This document shows positions 9,108 to 16,299 of a stretch of DNA of 64,000 nucleotides, piece by piece. Numbering within the stretch: position 1 is the first letter of the stretch; the number at the start of each line of letters is the position of its first letter. A model generated the notes under the pieces. It saw nothing but the letters and a program-made list of their open reading frames with translations, made no database searches and had not been told where the DNA came from. A program made the translations under genes and the position numbers. Source of the stretch: WTJH01 sp049889695 (GTDB taxonomy: Bacteria; Bacteroidota; Bacteroidia; Flavobacteriales; Flavobacteriaceae); assembly GCA_049889695.1 (NCBI GenBank), contig JBMHCX010000013.1, positions 150,714-214,713 of the forward strand, read 5' to 3'.

Positions 9108-10117
9108 CGGACTTGAAAATCTTTATCTATATGTTTTATAATTAGTTGCCTGAGGGATTTAACGGTTTCCCACTTTTCATTCGTATCGGAGCTGTATCTA
9201 AATCCTTCCGCTACTTTTTTAGCTTCGAAAGACTCGACAAATTCTTGTAGATCCCAATTGCATACTGTTGGAAGGATAACGTAATATTTCCCTAAATCAT
9301 AGGTGTTGTATGAATCTGAAGCAGCAATCATCTCTTCATGGATTTTTTCCCCTGGACGAATTCCAACTATCGGTTTTTCACATGAAGGCCCAATGGCATT
9401 TGCTACATCGAGGATTTTATAGCTAGGAATTTTAGGAACGAACAGCTCCCCTCCCCAAGCATTTTCAAGTGCATGTAATACCATATCAACACCTCCATCA
9501 ATTGATATATTGAATCGTGTCATCTCTGGGCTTGTTATGGGGAGAATTCCTTCTTTGCTTTTTTTAATGAAAAAAGGAATCACAGATCCATTAGAACCCA
9601 TGACATTTCCGTATCGGACTACACTAAACCTGATGTCGCGTTTTCCTTTGAAGTTATTTGCAGCAATAAATAATTTATCTGATGTCAATTTAGTAGCTCC
9701 GTAAAGGTTTATTGGCGCACATGCTTTATCTGTCGAAAGTGCTACAACATTTGAAACTTGCGTGCTTAAACAAGCTTTGATTACATTTTCAGCCCCTCCA
9801 ATATTAGTCTTTACACATTCATCAGGATTATACTCTGCTATATGAACATGCTTCATAGCCGCTGCATGAATAACAAAGTCAATCCCTTGGAAGGCTCTTT
9901 CCAGTCGTTCAAAATCTCTTACATCTCCAATCAGAAAGCGAATTTGAGGATACTTTGAAATTGGAAAATCTTGGGCCATCAAAAACTGCTTTTGCTCATC
10001 CCTAGAAAAAATCACCACCCGCTTGACCTTTGGATAGGCAGCTAAAATTCTTCGTACTAAAGCCTTCCCTAAAGATCCCGTTCCCCCTGTTATAAGTATT
10101 GATTTATGATTAAGCAT
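9104..10117 (-). CDS. pseB: UDP-N-acetylglucosamine 4,6-dehydratase (inverting) PseB
   Basis: First step of pseudaminic acid synthesis. A 337-residue extended SDR protein: the NAD(P) motif is ITGGTGSLGKALV (about residues 9-21), FSRDEQKQFLMAQDF is the substrate-side loop, and the catalytic region reads STDKACAPINLYGATK, with the Asp-Lys pair and YxxxK typical of the inverting dehydratases. VVRYGNVMGSNGSVIPFF is another family signature. It overlaps the oxidoreductase gene upstream by 8 bases and PseC downstream by 4. Length and motifs are all standard, so the assignment to PseB rather than to a retaining dehydratase (FlaA1/CapD long form) is strong. Confidence 0.92.
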   Translation of the reverse strand: MLNHKSILITGGTGSLGKALVRRILAAYPKVKRVVIFSRDEQKQFLMAQDFPISKYPQIRFLIGDVRDFERLERAFQGIDFVIHAAAMKHVHIAEYNPDECVKTNIGGAENVIKACLSTQVSNVVALSTDKACAPINLYGATKLTSDKLFIAANNFKGKRDIRFSVVRYGNVMGSNGSVIPFFIKKSKEGILPITSPEMTRFNISIDGGVDMVLHALENAWGGELFVPKIPSYKILDVANAIGPSCEKPIVGIRPGEKIHEEMIAASDSYNTYDLGKYYVILPTVCNWDLQEFVESFEAKKVAEGFRYSSDTNEKWETVKSLRQLIIKHIDKDFQVR

Positions 10118-11018
10118 CTAAACTTATATTTCTTATTTTACTAACAATTTCAATAGAATTCCGCGCATCTTTTAATCCATATCCTTTCCCTTCAATTATA
10201 TTTTGATAACTCACAGTATGAAGATCGGTAAATCCTTTACTAAACTCTATGGCTTCCCCTGCGATCGTTAGTGTTCTAAACGTAGGTAATCCTTTAGAAG
10301 TGGCTTCTTCGGGTAGATTGTCAGCATTAATACTTAAGTACCAATTCACTTGAGCCTGTTTAAAGCGTAAAGTCCCTGCATTGGTATCTGCAGATTTTTC
10401 GCTAACCGTAAAGCTTTCCATCGGACCAAAGATCCATTGCAACATATCAAAAAAATGAATCCCTATATTGGAGGCAATCCCTCCAGATTTTGCTTCATCT
10501 CCCTTCCAGGAGGTATAATACCAATTACCTCGAGAAGTGATATACGTAAGATCGATATCATAAACTTTATCGGCTGGTCCCTTTTGAACTCTATCCCTCA
10601 GTTTTAAGATTTCTTCGTGATGTCGCAACTGAAGAATATTATAAACTTTATTAGAGTATTCCTGTTCCAATTCGATCAACGCATCAACATTCCATGGATT
10701 CAATACCAAAGGTTTTTCACAAATCACGTCGGCACCTATACGCAGTCCATAACGGATATGGGCATCGTGTAGATAGTTAGGAGAACAAATACTGACATAA
10801 TCTATTTGAACTCCTTTCCGTTTTAACTTTTCGATATGCCTATCGAAGCGTTCAAATTCTGTAAAAAAGTGCGCTTGAGGAAAGTAGCTATCCATTATCC
10901 CCACTCCGTCATAGGGGTCATACGCTGCAATCAGGTTATTTCCGGTGTCCTTGATGGCACGCATATGCCGTGGTGCTATATATCCAGAAGCTCCTATAAG
11001 TATAAAGTTTTTCATCAA
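10110..11018 (-). CDS. Gfo/Idh/MocA oxidoreductase, WlbA/WbpB-like
   Basis: A 302-residue NAD-dependent oxidoreductase. The Rossmann start is FILIGASGYIAPRHMRAI, and the EKPLV motif (ICEKPLVLNPW, about residue 97) is the family hallmark. The segment GIHFFDMLQWIFGP follows in the C-terminal domain. The N-terminal ASGYIAPRHMRAIKDTG and neighbour with a WlbB/WbpD-type acetyltransferase point to WlbA/WbpB, which oxidises C3 of UDP-GlcNAcA before transamination. Start could be either of two adjacent ATGs (11018 or 11015). Overlaps of 4 and 8 bases tie it to both neighbours. The aminotransferase that should follow in the pathway (WbpE/WlbC) is not in the window. Confidence 0.82.
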   Translation of the reverse strand: MMKNFILIGASGYIAPRHMRAIKDTGNNLIAAYDPYDGVGIMDSYFPQAHFFTEFERFDRHIEKLKRKGVQIDYVSICSPNYLHDAHIRYGLRIGADVICEKPLVLNPWNVDALIELEQEYSNKVYNILQLRHHEEILKLRDRVQKGPADKVYDIDLTYITSRGNWYYTSWKGDEAKSGGIASNIGIHFFDMLQWIFGPMESFTVSEKSADTNAGTLRFKQAQVNWYLSINADNLPEEATSKGLPTFRTLTIAGEAIEFSKGFTDLHTVSYQNIIEGKGYGLKDARNSIEIVSKIRNISLDA

Positions 11019-11593
11019 ATAGGTTTAACTTGATTATTGTTTAAAAAATATTTTTCTCCAGATTCAGGACAAACAGCCTGATGATTATCATCGAAATGTA
11101 AACGGTGGCCATAAGCACTCACCCATCCGATTTGTTTCCCTGGGTTTCCTACAATTAAGGCATACGGAGGAATATCTTTGGTGATAACAGCCCCTGCACC
11201 AATAAGTGCATACGCACCAATTGTATTTCCGCAAATAACGGTGGCGTTAGCGCCGATAGAAGCCCCTTTTTCGACTCGTGTTTCTACATATTGATCGCGA
11301 CGGATTACGGCTGAACGTGGATTAATAATATTCGTAAATACCATGGAAGGGCCTAAAAACACATCATCTTCACAAATCACTCCTGTGTAGATGGAGACGT
11401 TATTTTGCACTTTTACATTGGTTCCTAAAACCACGCCAGGAGATACCACCACATTTTGCCCGAGATTACAATTGTTTCCAATGGCACAGTCTTTCATCAC
11501 ATGAGAAAAGTGCCAGATTTTGGTCCCCGTCCCAATGGTACAACCTTCGTCGATAACTGCGGTTGGATGCGAAAAGTAATTAGAGTCGCCCAT
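11015..11593 (-). CDS. UDP-sugar N-acetyltransferase, WlbB/WbpD-like
   Basis: A 192-residue left-handed beta-helix acyltransferase with hexapeptide repeats throughout, such as IGTGTKIWHFSHV, IGNNCNLGQNVVVSPG and VKVQNNVSIYTGV, ending with the loop IVGNPGKQIGW. HPTAVIDEGCTIG at the start and SAYGHRLHF near the end are characteristic of the WlbB/WbpD enzymes that acetylate the 3-amino group of UDP-GlcNAc3NA. It follows the nucleotide-sugar dehydrogenase with a 14-base overlap and precedes the WlbA-like gene with a 4-base overlap, so the three likely form one pathway branch. Confidence 0.85.
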   Translation of the reverse strand: MGDSNYFSHPTAVIDEGCTIGTGTKIWHFSHVMKDCAIGNNCNLGQNVVVSPGVVLGTNVKVQNNVSIYTGVICEDDVFLGPSMVFTNIINPRSAVIRRDQYVETRVEKGASIGANATVICGNTIGAYALIGAGAVITKDIPPYALIVGNPGKQIGWVSAYGHRLHFDDNHQAVCPESGEKYFLNNNQVKPI

Positions 11594-12848
11594 CTACTTT
11601 TTGTTTTGGGTATATTCCTTTTAAATCGTAAACAACAGTTTCCGATTGCATTTTTAATGCCTCCATATCTAAAGTTTCAAATTGATCATGCGCCACCGCC
11701 AAAAGAACAGCATCGTAAGCTTCTAGGTTTGAAATCAATTGTATACCATATTCTTGCTCTACTTCATCTGTGTCAGCACAAGGGTCATAAAGCGACACAT
11801 CCATGCCGTAATCTAATAGTTCGTGTGCAATACTGGGAACCATAGAATTCCGGATATCGGGGCAGTTTTCCTTAAAGGTAATGCCCAAAATGAGCACCTT
11901 CCCATGGGCGATAGGGAGCCCCTTTTGACTCATTAATTTGACTAATTTTTGAGCCACAAAGCGACCCATATTGTCATTTACACGTCGTCCGGCTAAGATC
12001 ATCTCTGGATTAAAACCCACTTCCTGTGCTTTAAAAGCCAAATAATACGGATCGACTCCGATACAATGACCGCCTACCAATCCGGGTGTAAACTTTAAAA
12101 AATTCCATTTGGTTCCTGCTGCTTCCAAAACCTCATTGGTGTCCAAGCCCAAACGATCAAATATTAAAGCGAGTTCATTGACGAAAGCAATATTGATGTC
12201 CCGTTGTGTATTTTCAATGACTTTAGCAGCCTCAGCGGTTTTAATACTTGAGGCTTTATAGATTCCAGCAGTAATCACTCGCCCGTATAAAGCGGCTATT
12301 TGTTCCAAAGTTTCAGGTGTAGACCCCGAAACTATTTTTAAAATTTTGGTGACTGTATGCTCTTTATCACCAGGGTTAATCCGTTCTGGACTATAGCCTA
12401 AGAAAAAATCTTGATTAAAGCTTAAGCCCGACTCTTGCTCCAAAATTGGCAAACAAACCTCCTCAGTAGCTCCGGGATAAACGGTAGATTCATAGACGAC
12501 CGTATCTCCTTTTTTTAAGAGTTTTCCGACTGTGTGAGATGATTTTTCCAAAGGAGTTAAGTCTGGAATTTTATTTTCAGTCACCGGAGTAGGGACTGTA
12601 ACGATATAATAATTACAATCGTTGAGCTCCTCTACTTGGGTGGTCGCGATTAATGTTTTTCCGACCACGGCTTCCAGCTCCGGAGTGCTAATTTCTAAAG
12701 TGTCGTCCTGAAATTGATTTAAACGCGCTACCCGTGTAGTGTTGATATCAAACCCCACAACAGTGTAATGCTCAGCAAAGGCAACTGCCAACGGCAGTCC
12801 CACATATCCTAAACCAATGATTCCAATTTTTGGTTCTTTTGACGTCAT
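11580..12848 (-). CDS. Nucleotide-sugar 6-dehydrogenase (UDP-HexNAc type)
   Basis: A 422-residue UDP-sugar dehydrogenase that makes the uronic acid. The N-terminal Rossmann motif is IGIIGLGYVGLPLAVAFAEH; the catalytic cysteine lies in GLVGGHCIGVDPYYLA (about residue 260) and the C-terminal domain contains LGITFKENCPDIRNS. Sequence style matches the TviB/WbpO/WbpA group that acts on UDP-GlcNAc or UDP-GalNAc rather than UDP-glucose. The ATG at 12848 gives a four-base ATGA overlap with the epimerase gene upstream and puts the Rossmann motif eight residues in; the in-frame ATG at 12899 lies inside the epimerase and is unlikely. It probably feeds WlbA/WlbB-like enzymes downstream. Confidence 0.88.
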   Translation of the reverse strand: MTSKEPKIGIIGLGYVGLPLAVAFAEHYTVVGFDINTTRVARLNQFQDDTLEISTPELEAVVGKTLIATTQVEELNDCNYYIVTVPTPVTENKIPDLTPLEKSSHTVGKLLKKGDTVVYESTVYPGATEEVCLPILEQESGLSFNQDFFLGYSPERINPGDKEHTVTKILKIVSGSTPETLEQIAALYGRVITAGIYKASSIKTAEAAKVIENTQRDINIAFVNELALIFDRLGLDTNEVLEAAGTKWNFLKFTPGLVGGHCIGVDPYYLAFKAQEVGFNPEMILAGRRVNDNMGRFVAQKLVKLMSQKGLPIAHGKVLILGITFKENCPDIRNSMVPSIAHELLDYGMDVSLYDPCADTDEVEQEYGIQLISNLEAYDAVLLAVAHDQFETLDMEALKMQSETVVYDLKGIYPKQKVDGRL

Positions 12849-13912
12849 GAAGTTTTTAAATTTAAATGTGCGTCTACAGTATAATAATCCACATACCATT
12901 GTAGGAAGCGTTCTATTCCCGAACGAATAGTTGTTTCCGGCTTATAGTCAAAAGCCGCTACAAAATCGTCCATATGTGCATAGGTTTGTGGAACATCACC
13001 CGGTTGGATGGGTAAAAGTTCCATCTCAAATGACTTGCCAACAACCTCCTCAATGGTTTTAATAAAATCCATCAGCTTAACGGGATTGTTATTGCCGATG
13101 TTGTACACTTTGTAAGGGGCTGCGGTAGGGTTTTCCGCTGTTTTCTCCACAGGTGCTTTCGCCGGATTCATAATAACACTAACCACCCCATCTACAATAT
13201 CATCGACATAAGTGAAATCACGCAACATCTCTCCTCGATTGAACACCTGTATGGGTTTGCCCTCAAAAAGTGCTTTGGTAAATAAAAATAAGGCCATATC
13301 TGGGCGTCCCCATGGACCATATACGGTAAAGAAACGCAAGCCTGTAGTGGCGATACCAAATAAATGCGCATAGGTATGAGCCACGAGCTCATTCGACTTC
13401 TTAGTGGCTGCATAAAGCGAAATCGGATGGTCTACACTATGGGAAGTTTTGTAAGGCAACTCTAAATTCCCACCATAGACGGAGGAACTGGAAGCATAGG
13501 AGAAATTTTTAATGCCGTGTTCTCGAACAGCTTCTAAAATATGCTGAAACCCAACGATATTTGCATCGATATAGGCCATCGGATTTTCGATGGAATACCG
13601 AACGCCCGCTTGGGCTGCTAAATGACATACAGCATCTATAGTATGCCCCTTAAACACCTCATTAACGGCTTCTCGATTGGCTAAATCAACTCTGTAAAAA
13701 TGGAAATTTGGATAGATCTCCGAAGTGTTTTGTTGGGACGCTTGAGTTATCCCTAACTGTTTTAAGCGATCCCATTTCAACTTTTGATCATAGTAATCAT
13801 TGACGACATCCAGGCCGATGATTTCATGTCCCATCCCCAAAAGTTTTTGGCTTAAATGGAAGCCAATAAATCCGGCTACGCCAGTAATTAATATTTTAGA
13901 GGGCTTTTCCAA
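12845..13912 (-). CDS. UDP-glucuronate 4-epimerase (extended SDR)
   Basis: A 355-residue SDR epimerase. ITGVAGFIGFHLSQKLL binds NAD, DVVNDYYDQKLKWDRL is the loop characteristic of UDP-glucuronate epimerases, and SSSVYGG plus LYAATKKSNE provide the Ser and YxxxK catalytic residues. RFFTVYGPWGRPDMALF is another strong family match. It interconverts UDP-GlcA and UDP-GalA, which fits the UDP-glucose dehydrogenase encoded immediately upstream (17-base overlap). The product would supply galacturonic acid to an acidic polysaccharide. Confidence 0.88.
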   Translation of the reverse strand: MEKPSKILITGVAGFIGFHLSQKLLGMGHEIIGLDVVNDYYDQKLKWDRLKQLGITQASQQNTSEIYPNFHFYRVDLANREAVNEVFKGHTIDAVCHLAAQAGVRYSIENPMAYIDANIVGFQHILEAVREHGIKNFSYASSSSVYGGNLELPYKTSHSVDHPISLYAATKKSNELVAHTYAHLFGIATTGLRFFTVYGPWGRPDMALFLFTKALFEGKPIQVFNRGEMLRDFTYVDDIVDGVVSVIMNPAKAPVEKTAENPTAAPYKVYNIGNNNPVKLMDFIKTIEEVVGKSFEMELLPIQPGDVPQTYAHMDDFVAAFDYKPETTIRSGIERFLQWYVDYYTVDAHLNLKTS

Positions 13913-15302
13913 TACGATAGATGTGTAGATTAGAATTAGAGTTTAAGCTTTCTGGAAGAATATTTCTCCCGTCGAATAATTTAACAGGGCGAACCATTTG
14001 CTGGGTTAAACTTTCCCAATCATAGGAGGCAAAAGCATCCCACTCGGTAAGTATAGCCGCCCCAAAAGCATCTTGTAATGCTGCTTCTGGTGTGGAGTGC
14101 ACCACAATACGGCCTAACTTTTCGTTAGGATTCTGTCCATTATATTCATTCCAAATACGAATATCTTCGCGAATTCTGTGTTCCGAAACCATAGGATCAT
14201 ACACATGGATTTCCGCTCCTTCCTCTAATAGCTGGTCGGCGACGTAGATCGCTGCAGATTCTCGTGTGTCGTTGGTATCTTTTTTAAATGCCCAACCTAA
14301 AAAAGCTATTTTCTTTTGGTTAACCGTCCCGTGAAGAGTATCGATTATCTTTTTACTAAAACGCCTTTTTTGATAATCGTTAATCTTAACCACCTGATGC
14401 CAATAATCGGCCACCTCTTCTAAACCGTAGTAGCGACATAAATAAACAAGATTTAAAATATCTTTCTGAAAACAACTACCACCAAAGCCAACAGAGGCTT
14501 TTAAAAATTTTGGCCCTATACGACTGTCCAATCCCATGGCGTGGGCAACCTCGTCTACATTCGCACCTGTTTTCTCACACAGCGCCGATAAACTGTTGAT
14601 AGACGAAACTCTTTGGGCTAACATAGCATTCGAAGAAAGCTTTGAAAGCTCGGAAGACCATACATTGGTCGTCACAATTTTTTCACGGGGGATCCAATTT
14701 TCATAGACAGAAACCAGGGCTTGTAGTGCTTGCTGACCACTAGGGGTACTATCGCCTCCGATTAAGACCCGGTCAGATTTAAAGAGATCTTGAATAGCTG
14801 TCCCTTCCGCTAAAAATTCTGGATTCGATAACACTTCAAAGGCTACACCGTTTCCAGAGCCTTCCAAAACCTCCTTAATTTTTTCAGCGGTCCGCACGGG
14901 AAGGGTAGATTTTTCAACGACAATTTTGTCAGATGTGGCCACCCGTGCGATATCACGAGCACACTTTTCCACATAGGTCAAGTCGGCAGCCATTCCTTTC
15001 CCTTCACCATAAGTTTTAGTGGGGGTATTAACGGCCATAAAAATCATTTCAGAACGGTCGATAGCACCCTCAACATCGGTCGAGAAAAATAAATTTCTCC
15101 CCCTAGCTTCTCCAACAACCTCTTTTAAGCCCGGCTCATATACGGGGAGTTCATCTAAATCCTCAGCATTCCATGCTCCTATACGATCAGGGTTTATATC
15201 TACTACTGTCACACGAATATGCGGACACTTTAGAGCGATAACTGCCATTGTAGGTCCCCCTACATAACCAGCTCCGATGCAACAAATTTCTTTAATCTTC
15301 AT
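13896..15302 (-). CDS. ugd: UDP-glucose 6-dehydrogenase (eukaryote-like form)
   Basis: A 468-residue enzyme oxidising UDP-glucose to UDP-glucuronate. It begins MKIKEICCIGAGYVGGPT, has the catalytic cysteine in GFGGSCFQKDILNL (about residue 275) and FLGWAFKKDTNDTRESAA in the C-terminal domain. The long N-terminal domain with DINPDRIGAWN and YEPGLKEVV is the animal-type version also found in Bacteroidota. The ATG at 15302 overlaps the cytidylyltransferase stop by 11 bases and starts directly before the Rossmann motif; the ATG at 15344 lies inside the upstream gene. Together with the epimerase that follows it gives UDP-GlcA and UDP-GalA. Confidence 0.92.
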   Translation of the reverse strand: MKIKEICCIGAGYVGGPTMAVIALKCPHIRVTVVDINPDRIGAWNAEDLDELPVYEPGLKEVVGEARGRNLFFSTDVEGAIDRSEMIFMAVNTPTKTYGEGKGMAADLTYVEKCARDIARVATSDKIVVEKSTLPVRTAEKIKEVLEGSGNGVAFEVLSNPEFLAEGTAIQDLFKSDRVLIGGDSTPSGQQALQALVSVYENWIPREKIVTTNVWSSELSKLSSNAMLAQRVSSINSLSALCEKTGANVDEVAHAMGLDSRIGPKFLKASVGFGGSCFQKDILNLVYLCRYYGLEEVADYWHQVVKINDYQKRRFSKKIIDTLHGTVNQKKIAFLGWAFKKDTNDTRESAAIYVADQLLEEGAEIHVYDPMVSEHRIREDIRIWNEYNGQNPNEKLGRIVVHSTPEAALQDAFGAAILTEWDAFASYDWESLTQQMVRPVKLFDGRNILPESLNSNSNLHIYRIGKAL

Positions 15303-15729
15303 CTTTTGTAAGGCGTTTACGAATTCCAGAGGACGAGTATTCATGATCTCTAGAATTGTAATAAATCTCTATTCCCTTTTGTTCGCAATACGCTTTGCCA
15401 GTGAAATCCTTTTCAGCGTATTCTTCCCCTATAATCCGAATGTCGATTTTAAAACTACGAAGGATTTCATCCAAGTCTTTTTCAGAAACATAAGGGACAA
15501 CCTCGTCCACAAACTTGCAAGAGCTCACCTGTATATAGCGCTCAATGACACTTTGAACGGGTTTGTTTTTTTCAGGCCGATCTATACTAGGGTCTAATTG
15601 TAAACCAACAATTAAGTAGTCGCAGACGGTCTTCGCTTCTTCCAACATTTTGACATGTCCGGCATGGAAAAAGTCGAAAGTGGAAAAAGTAATACCGACG
15701 GTATTATTCCGGGGATTTTTCGGTCGCAT
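15292..15729 (-). CDS. Glycerol-3-phosphate cytidylyltransferase-like protein
   Basis: A 145-residue nucleotidyltransferase of the TagD/RfaE C-domain fold. FSTFDFFHAGHVKMLEEAK contains the HxGH-type motif (HAGH, about residues 23-26), RPEKNKPVQSVIERY matches the RxxP..S...R region, and the C-terminal YNSRDHEYSSSGIRKRL holds the ISST-like motif in the form SSSGIRKR. These enzymes join a phosphorylated small polyol to CTP; glycerol-3-phosphate is the usual TagD substrate. No partner polymerase is visible. It overlaps the regulator upstream by 26 bases, which implies tightly coupled translation. Confidence 0.8.
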   Translation of the reverse strand: MRPKNPRNNTVGITFSTFDFFHAGHVKMLEEAKTVCDYLIVGLQLDPSIDRPEKNKPVQSVIERYIQVSSCKFVDEVVPYVSEKDLDEILRSFKIDIRIIGEEYAEKDFTGKAYCEQKGIEIYYNSRDHEYSSSGIRKRLTKDED

Positions 15730-16228
15730 ATAGAATGATGTGTTTTTGTGTCGGACTAAAGGTCGGAGATAAATAAAAGCTCACTTTACGCCCGATGGTG
15801 TTTTCGATCTTTTGCTCTAAATTTTGGATATAAGTAGTGTTGAGTTCATCTCCGATTAGAAAAACTTCAATGTGCCCACTATCGATCCCCTCAGCATAGC
15901 TTCCAATCAATACAATTTTTTGAATATTTCCAATCTTGGAAACGACAGTTTCTACTATATCTTCTATCCCCAAGTGTTTCATCACTACTTTTTGCATGAC
16001 TTCAAAAAGCGGGTGTTGAGTATTGGCTTGGTAGTGTACTTTGTTGTTTTCTTTCTGTTTCTGGAGATAGCCTGCCTGGTGCAAATGATTCAACTCTTTA
16101 CGAATCGCATTTGTCGATTCGCCCATTTCTGTAGCCAAACCATTCAGGTAGCCCTGATTGGCTTGGGAAACAAAAAACTTGATGACCAAACGCAGTCTTG
16201 TTTTCGAAGTGATTAGTTCCCCAAGCAT
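15704..16228 (-). CDS. Winged-helix regulator with degenerate nucleotidyltransferase domain
   Basis: First gene of the glycan operon, 174 residues. Residues 1-70 form an ArsR-like winged helix (recognition segment GESTNAIRKELNHLHQAG, wing KQKENNKVHY). Residues about 95-174 resemble the minimal nucleotidyltransferase fold, with LIGSYAEG at 108-114. In active members GS is followed by a DxD pair; here the corresponding place reads GHIEVF (118-123), so both acidic residues look altered. The domain may therefore bind a nucleotide or nucleotide-sugar as a sensor rather than catalyse transfer. Position behind the only clear promoter of the operon suggests autoregulation and control of the whole cluster; that is inference. 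Confidence 0.75.
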   Translation of the reverse strand: MLGELITSKTRLRLVIKFFVSQANQGYLNGLATEMGESTNAIRKELNHLHQAGYLQKQKENNKVHYQANTQHPLFEVMQKVVMKHLGIEDIVETVVSKIGNIQKIVLIGSYAEGIDSGHIEVFLIGDELNTTYIQNLEQKIENTIGRKVSFYLSPTFSPTQKHIILYATEKSPE

Positions 16229-16253
16229 ATATCGAGTATCTTAATTACTAGAA

Positions 16254-16280
16254 CAAAGATAATAATTTACATTTAAACAA
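16254..16280 (-). promoter_or_regulatory. Promoter of the surface-glycan operon
   Basis: On the minus strand TATCTTTG (16261-16254) fits the Bacteroidota -7 consensus TAnnTTTG and TTG (16280-16278) lies 16 bases upstream. It sits in the 71-base gap between the ligase stop and the regulator start, about 25 bases before the ATG at 16228. No other comparable element was noticed between the overlapping operon genes. Confidence 0.65.
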
Positions 16281-16299
16281 GCACTAAAAGTACTTGATA

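Noticed and set aside
8753..9145. Plus-strand 130-residue frame
   Set aside because: It lies wholly opposite PseC, which has strong motifs, and has no resemblance to a known protein.
11456..11845. Plus-strand 129-residue frame
   Set aside because: It crosses the junction of two well-supported minus-strand genes; composition is irregular.
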